From: Candidatus Paracaedibacteraceae bacterium UBA6184
Lineage (GTDB): Bacteria > Pseudomonadota > Alphaproteobacteria > UBA6184
NCBI GenBank assembly: GCA_002422845.1
Contig: DITM01000080.1
Coordinates: forward strand, 1-18,901
Direction of reading: 5' to 3'
DNA length: 18,901 nt
The notes beneath the pieces are model-generated. The model was given only the letters and a program-made list of their open reading frames with translations. It was not told the DNA's origin and did no database searches. This document shows, in pieces, positions 15,355 through 18,901 of the stretch. Positions within the stretch are counted from its first letter, which is position 1. Every line of letters starts with the position of its first letter. The translations under genes and the position numbers were made by a program.

Positions 15355-17034
15355 CTACCGTGATAACAATCGACCACTCTCTTTCAAAGCCTTCTGCAAA
15401 CTGATGACCCATCCAGCCGCAGCACCTTTACTCACCTGCACACCATGGGGAGCATCAAACCACACCATTTTATTCTTCCCATCAGAATCTTTCCACATTG
15501 CGACACATTTTTCATTACCGTGAATATGCTCTTTGATATAGATACTTGCTGCTCGCAGCGCATCAATCACGGGTTGATAATCAGACTGTCCAAGAAAGAT
15601 TGCAGGATCAATAAGCTCGCTTGAATTATATACTGGCAATTTTTGTGTTTCTGCATACAATGACTCAACCCAAGCAACTTTTCTTTGAAGCAATCCATCC
15701 ATGACCCTTCTTCTTTGCAGTCGTTCTTGCTCTCGTCGCTCACGCAATCCAGCTTGCCTTGATTCTAGCGCAGCCTTTTTCTCTGCGTTTTGACGTGTGA
15801 TTTCTTCTAGTTGAGCTAACCGCTCAGTTTCCTCAACCTCACACAACGCTCTTGCCCGCTCTGCTGCCTGATGCTGTCTCTCCATTGCAGTCTTAGACTC
15901 TTTAGGAATAGAGTTAGGTTTTGTTGTTTTCTTTGCTTTGGAAGATGCTTTTGAAGGCTGAGAATCATCTTCTATCCCTAAGCTCCTCATCATTTCTGTC
16001 AGTGCTGCTTTGGGATCAATTTTCTTAGGCAGAATTTTCGCAGCTCGTGCTGTGGCTTTTTCTTGTGCTAAACGCTCGGATTCTTCTTTTTCCGCGTCAA
16101 TAATATCTATCCATTTTTCTAATAAAGCTTCTCCTTCATTATAAATATTTTCCATAAATCGAATCATCGCGATCTCCAGATTTACCCCCTCAGGTACACT
16201 GTTTTGATCAAAGGGTGCAAAGACTTTGTTACAAAAAGATCTAAATTCTACATCCCTCTTGAAGCATTCGTCTTGATTCACAAGCGCCTCTTGAATGCGC
16301 TTATACTCTCGTGTATTTTTAAAATAATCGTTATAATATAACCCACCTTGGAAAGCGCAAATAATATCAAACTTTCTTGTCTCCATATTTTTTTGAAAGC
16401 GATACTTTAAGTATTTATACATATGACTCTTAGGAAAAAAATCATCCACCCACTCTTCAATGCCCTGATAAAGGTTCAGCAACCCATCTTGCTTTTTATT
16501 AAGGGTACCCCTTGAGTTGATTTCATAGATGCCTGCCTTAATTGATCTGTATAGCTGTGTTACATCCAGCTCACGAACATGATCCTCATTATTAATAACA
16601 TCCACAATCTTAGCAAGCACCTGAAAAAGATTAAAAATAGTATCCCCTCTCTGAAAAAATAAGGGCTCCTCTGATAAACCTGCCTCTGCTCGAAAGTCTT
16701 CAAAGTACTCTTTTCTATAAGAAAGAAATAGCCTAATTAAGAAATCAAATCTTTCTAACAACATCTGACGTTGCAGAGGTTGAGTAAGTGCCCAAATATA
16801 TGATTGTGTTTCAGCTATATCATAAATATTAAACCCTCGATCGCATCTAACAAAGCATCCTTGAAATTCAGTTCTAACTGGTCGATTAAAGGTCGACCTC
16901 GCTCGACAAATATTTTCATGACAATGCGCTTCTAGTTTAGCCCACATATCGTCCATAGAATCAGAATACGCAGCCGCGGCAAACACAGTTGGACTAAATA
17001 GTAATATATACGATGCTGTGATGAATCTTTTCAT
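15355..17034 (-). CDS. Exported helical protein with charged linker and conserved HGNEK/MVWFD C-terminal domain
   Basis: The ATG at 17034 is chosen over the frame's upstream limit at 17073: GGAG lies 8 bases upstream, a consensus promoter places transcription start near 17055, and a signal peptide begins here (MKRFITASYILLFSPTVFA). The product is 559 residues. The mature N-terminal half is helical, with cysteines near its start (HCHENIC, GCFVRC) suggesting disulfides. A charged coiled-coil-like middle follows, with Lys/Ser linkers around EMMRSLGIEDD. The C-terminal domain (about 454-559) carries IDPAIF, HGNEK, DGKNKMVWFD, PHG and AGWVI. It is the intact counterpart of the broken gene at 147-1888. 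The family is not one I recognise. The order of conserved positions in the last domain loosely recalls HicA-type proteins (see findings). A periplasmic or secreted location is inferred from the signal peptide. Confidence 0.85.
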   Translation of the reverse strand: MKRFITASYILLFSPTVFAAAAYSDSMDDMWAKLEAHCHENICRARSTFNRPVRTEFQGCFVRCDRGFNIYDIAETQSYIWALTQPLQRQMLLERFDFLIRLFLSYRKEYFEDFRAEAGLSEEPLFFQRGDTIFNLFQVLAKIVDVINNEDHVRELDVTQLYRSIKAGIYEINSRGTLNKKQDGLLNLYQGIEEWVDDFFPKSHMYKYLKYRFQKNMETRKFDIICAFQGGLYYNDYFKNTREYKRIQEALVNQDECFKRDVEFRSFCNKVFAPFDQNSVPEGVNLEIAMIRFMENIYNEGEALLEKWIDIIDAEKEESERLAQEKATARAAKILPKKIDPKAALTEMMRSLGIEDDSQPSKASSKAKKTTKPNSIPKESKTAMERQHQAAERARALCEVEETERLAQLEEITRQNAEKKAALESRQAGLRERREQERLQRRRVMDGLLQRKVAWVESLYAETQKLPVYNSSELIDPAIFLGQSDYQPVIDALRAASIYIKEHIHGNEKCVAMWKDSDGKNKMVWFDAPHGVQVSKGAAAGWVISLQKALKESGRLLSR

Positions 17035-17062
17035 GCCTGAATCTCCTATGATCATTACCCTG

Positions 17063-17090
17063 ATTATAGGCACAGGATAGCAACTGTCAA
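17063..17090 (-). promoter_or_regulatory. Consensus sigma70 promoter of the exported-protein gene
   Basis: Both hexamers are perfect on the minus strand: TTGACA (17085-17090), 16 bases, TATAAT (17063-17068). It lies between the ruvB stop codon and the ATG at 17034, so the gene is transcribed independently of engB-ruvB and probably strongly. No operator-like dyad is evident around it. Confidence 0.85.
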
Positions 17091-17113
17091 CTTATTTTAC
17101 TTAATATTTATAT

Positions 17114-18112
17114 CTAAACTGAGGGTGGCGATATGCCTAAGAACTCATACGCTTTACCCGTCAGCATCCGCCCACGAGGAGAACGTTGGATATATCCTTG
17201 CTGCAATAAATACGGTTCGATCACATCTTCAACAACATCGCGTTGTTCTGCAAGGCTGGCCGCAATGGTTTCAATCCCCACAGGGCCTCCACTATAAAAC
17301 TCTGCGATTTGAGACAAATATTTGCGATCCATGGCATCCAAGCCGTTTTGATCAACGCCCAATCGATCCATACCTGCAGCAGCTTTTAACTCATCAACGG
17401 CAACAGTGTGATGATAAATATCCATAAAATCACGCAACCGTTTTGTAAGACGTTTTGCAATTCTGGGAGTTCCCCGTGATCGTTTAGCAACCTCAACGGC
17501 GCCATCCGCCTGCATGGGCAAATCAATCAGGTTGGACATACGGTTGACGATAGAGGTTAACTCATCAACCTCATAAAAATTTAATTGCAACGGAATCCCA
17601 AATCGTTCACGCAGGGGTCGAGTAATCAATCCGGCACGCGTCGTTGCCCCCACCAATGTAAAGGGAGGCAGATCGATCGTTATCGCCCGCGCTGCTGGCC
17701 CCTCACCGATCATGATATCCAATTTAAAATCTTCCATGGCGGGATATAGAATTTCCTCAACTGATGGATTCAATCGATGAATCTCATCAATAAATAACAC
17801 ATCACGAGGCTGAAGATTCGTTAGAATCGCGGCTAAATCACCCGCTTTTGAAATCACGGGTCCAGATGTTGAACGAAACCCAACCCCCAATTCCCGCGCA
17901 ATAATCTGAGACAATGTCGTTTTTCCAAGACCGGGAGGCCCCGTAAACAACACGTGATCCAAAGGCTCTTGCCGCGTCTTTGCTGCTTGAATAAAAATCG
18001 ACAAGTTATCTTTCAGATGTTTCTGACCAATAAACTCATTCAACGTTTGCGGTCGCAAAGACACATCAAACTTATCTTCATCTAATTCTTCTGCAGAAAT
18101 TGGACGATCCAC
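17114..18112 (-). CDS. ruvB: Holliday junction branch migration ATPase RuvB
   Basis: RuvB forms hexameric rings that, with RuvA, drive branch migration of Holliday junctions in recombinational repair in the cytoplasm. The 332-residue product has the family's usual length and order: RPQTLNEFIGQ (20-30), Walker A GPPGLGKTT (58-66), Walker B DVLFIDEIH (104-112), the RuvB beta-hairpin region around IMIGEGPAAR (133-142), sensor GATTRAG (155-161), arginine-finger segment RERFG (168-172), and a C-terminal winged helix ending near SPRGRMLT. Translation starts at GTG (18112), 4 bases after the engB stop codon, with AGG a few bases upstream, so the two are probably co-transcribed. Often ruvB follows ruvA and ruvC; neither is next to it here. 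Confidence 0.97.
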   Translation of the reverse strand: MDRPISAEELDEDKFDVSLRPQTLNEFIGQKHLKDNLSIFIQAAKTRQEPLDHVLFTGPPGLGKTTLSQIIARELGVGFRSTSGPVISKAGDLAAILTNLQPRDVLFIDEIHRLNPSVEEILYPAMEDFKLDIMIGEGPAARAITIDLPPFTLVGATTRAGLITRPLRERFGIPLQLNFYEVDELTSIVNRMSNLIDLPMQADGAVEVAKRSRGTPRIAKRLTKRLRDFMDIYHHTVAVDELKAAAGMDRLGVDQNGLDAMDRKYLSQIAEFYSGGPVGIETIAASLAEQRDVVEDVIEPYLLQQGYIQRSPRGRMLTGKAYEFLGISPPSV

Positions 18113-18116
18113 GAAA

Positions 18117-18758
18117 CTACCTATCTCGGCTTTCTAATAATAATTTATAAACCCTGCGTCGCAAATCTATAATGCCTTCTTTATCAATTGCACTTGTAAC
18201 AATTAACTCTGGATGCGCTGCTACGTGACGTTGGATCACAGCTTTCATACTTTCAACAGCTCGCGCCAACTCATTGGGTTTTATCTTATCCACCTTTGTC
18301 AGAACCAATTGATACGGTACCGCACTTTCATCCAGCATCGTCATCATTTCATCATCCGCAGGCTTAATTTCATGTCGACTATCCAACAATAAAAATACAT
18401 GCTGCAACACTGATCGCCCCACTAGATAGTCCTTCATTAGACCATTCCACGCAGCAATTTTAGTCTTACTTACCTTGGCATAACCGTACCCAGGCATATC
18501 AACAATGTAACACGCGTCAGCCAATGAAAAAAAGTTCAGCTGTTGAGTCCGTCCAGGAGTGTTTGAAGTTCGAGCAACTGTTCGATTCACCAACGCATTG
18601 ATCAAGCTGGACTTTCCAACGTTCGAACGTCCAATAAATCCAAATTCTGGCATAGCCATTGGAGGCAACCTATCAAGGGTCTCAATTCCAAATCGGAATT
18701 CACAGTCTTGACGAAACAAAGTGTCGGCACTTTTAATAGAGGAAAATGAAACAGTCAT
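18117..18758 (-). CDS. engB: Ribosome-biogenesis GTPase EngB (YsxC/YihA)
   Basis: EngB is a small GTPase needed for late assembly of the large ribosomal subunit. The 213-residue product has all the G motifs in order: G1 GRSNVGKSS (43-51), G2 TPGRTQ (67-72), G3 DMPG (87-90), G4 TKVD (154-157) and G5 TSA (188-190), with the family's LNFF and GYGYAKV segments. Length and start are normal for the family, although no clear ribosome site precedes the ATG at 18758. It heads a likely two-gene unit with ruvB. Confidence 0.96.
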   Translation of the reverse strand: MTVSFSSIKSADTLFRQDCEFRFGIETLDRLPPMAMPEFGFIGRSNVGKSSLINALVNRTVARTSNTPGRTQQLNFFSLADACYIVDMPGYGYAKVSKTKIAAWNGLMKDYLVGRSVLQHVFLLLDSRHEIKPADDEMMTMLDESAVPYQLVLTKVDKIKPNELARAVESMKAVIQRHVAAHPELIVTSAIDKEGIIDLRRRVYKLLLESRDR

Positions 18759-18901
18759 AAAAATTGTCTTTATATTGATATGGATATATTCTTTACATAT
18801 ACCTTAATCCAGGCATGCGTTGCAAACACTAAAGCTTTAAAGAGCTTTATTTCTTTGAGTTTTAAATAAAATATTTAGGGGCTGTACCAGATAACGGTTT
18901 A
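18759..18901 (-). promoter_or_regulatory. Upstream region of engB with a weak promoter candidate
   Basis: On the minus strand, TTGCAA (18820-18825, 4 of 6) is followed by 18 bases and TATATG (18796-18801, 4 of 6), about 38-67 bases upstream of the engB ATG. A short dyad (AAAGCT/AGCTTT near 18834-18850) lies further upstream. No gene is recognisable in the last 140 bases of the window. Confidence 0.3.

Noticed and set aside
18875..18901. Change to GGGGCTGTACCAGATAACGG at the right edge, reminiscent of an insertion-sequence end
   Set aside because: Only about 25 bases are visible, no partner inverted repeat or target duplication can be seen, and I cannot match it to a named element.
1..18901. 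CRISPR array, rRNA, replication origin, integrase or transposase
   Set aside because: No regularly spaced direct repeats, rRNA-like sequence or mobile-element proteins were found on either strand.

Overview
The window looks like a piece of an alphaproteobacterial chromosome, probably from a host-associated lineage of the Holosporales/Rickettsiales type. This is an inference from four things: RuvB and EngB read as ordinary bacterial homologues, the DNA is A+T-rich, the genes between the core loci encode very large exported proteins with no obvious metabolic role, and one of them carries a macro (ADP-ribose) domain. No species can be named from the sequence alone.

Layout. The left edge holds most of a tRNA-Asp(GTC) gene on the minus strand with its own promoter. 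The right edge holds two core genes on the minus strand, engB/ysxC followed after 4 bases by ruvB. Between them lies about 17 kb of accessory DNA made almost entirely of genes for exported proteins. On the minus strand, in transcription order: a 2072-residue exported alanine-rich helical-repeat protein (12624-6406); a 927-residue lipoprotein with a glycine-rich stalk, two Lys/Thr/Ala-rich linkers and a beta-barrel-like C-terminus (6316-3533); a lipoprotein with a macro domain and a second beta-rich C-terminal half (3440-2064); and an exported protein broken by a frameshift (1888-147). Divergent from the giant gene, on the plus strand, is a third lipoprotein (13186-15321), readable only by changing frame twice. 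It converges on an intact minus-strand gene (17034-15355) that is the full-length paralogue of the broken gene at the left.

How they may fit together. The two paralogues share a cysteine-containing helical N-terminal half, a charged linker with a conserved MR-x-[LM]-GIED motif, and a strongly conserved C-terminal domain of about 100 residues whose order of conserved positions recalls HicA-type small toxins. Two of the lipoproteins end in nearly the same hexapeptide (NFGLDR and NLSIDR). My reading is a locus of envelope or secreted proteins that may act at a host interface, partly decaying by frameshift. The 6.2-kb and 2.8-kb open frames are intact, so general sequencing error is a less likely cause of the three frameshifts, although it is not excluded. 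No transposase, integrase, CRISPR array, origin or rRNA was seen.

Regulatory signals: a promoter with both consensus hexamers (TTGACA, 16 bases, TATAAT) drives 17034-15355. Good matches precede the tRNA, the broken left gene and the plus-strand lipoprotein. A 12-bp UUCG-capped terminator follows the 927-residue lipoprotein gene. Weaker hairpins lie between the giant gene and its neighbour and between the convergent genes.
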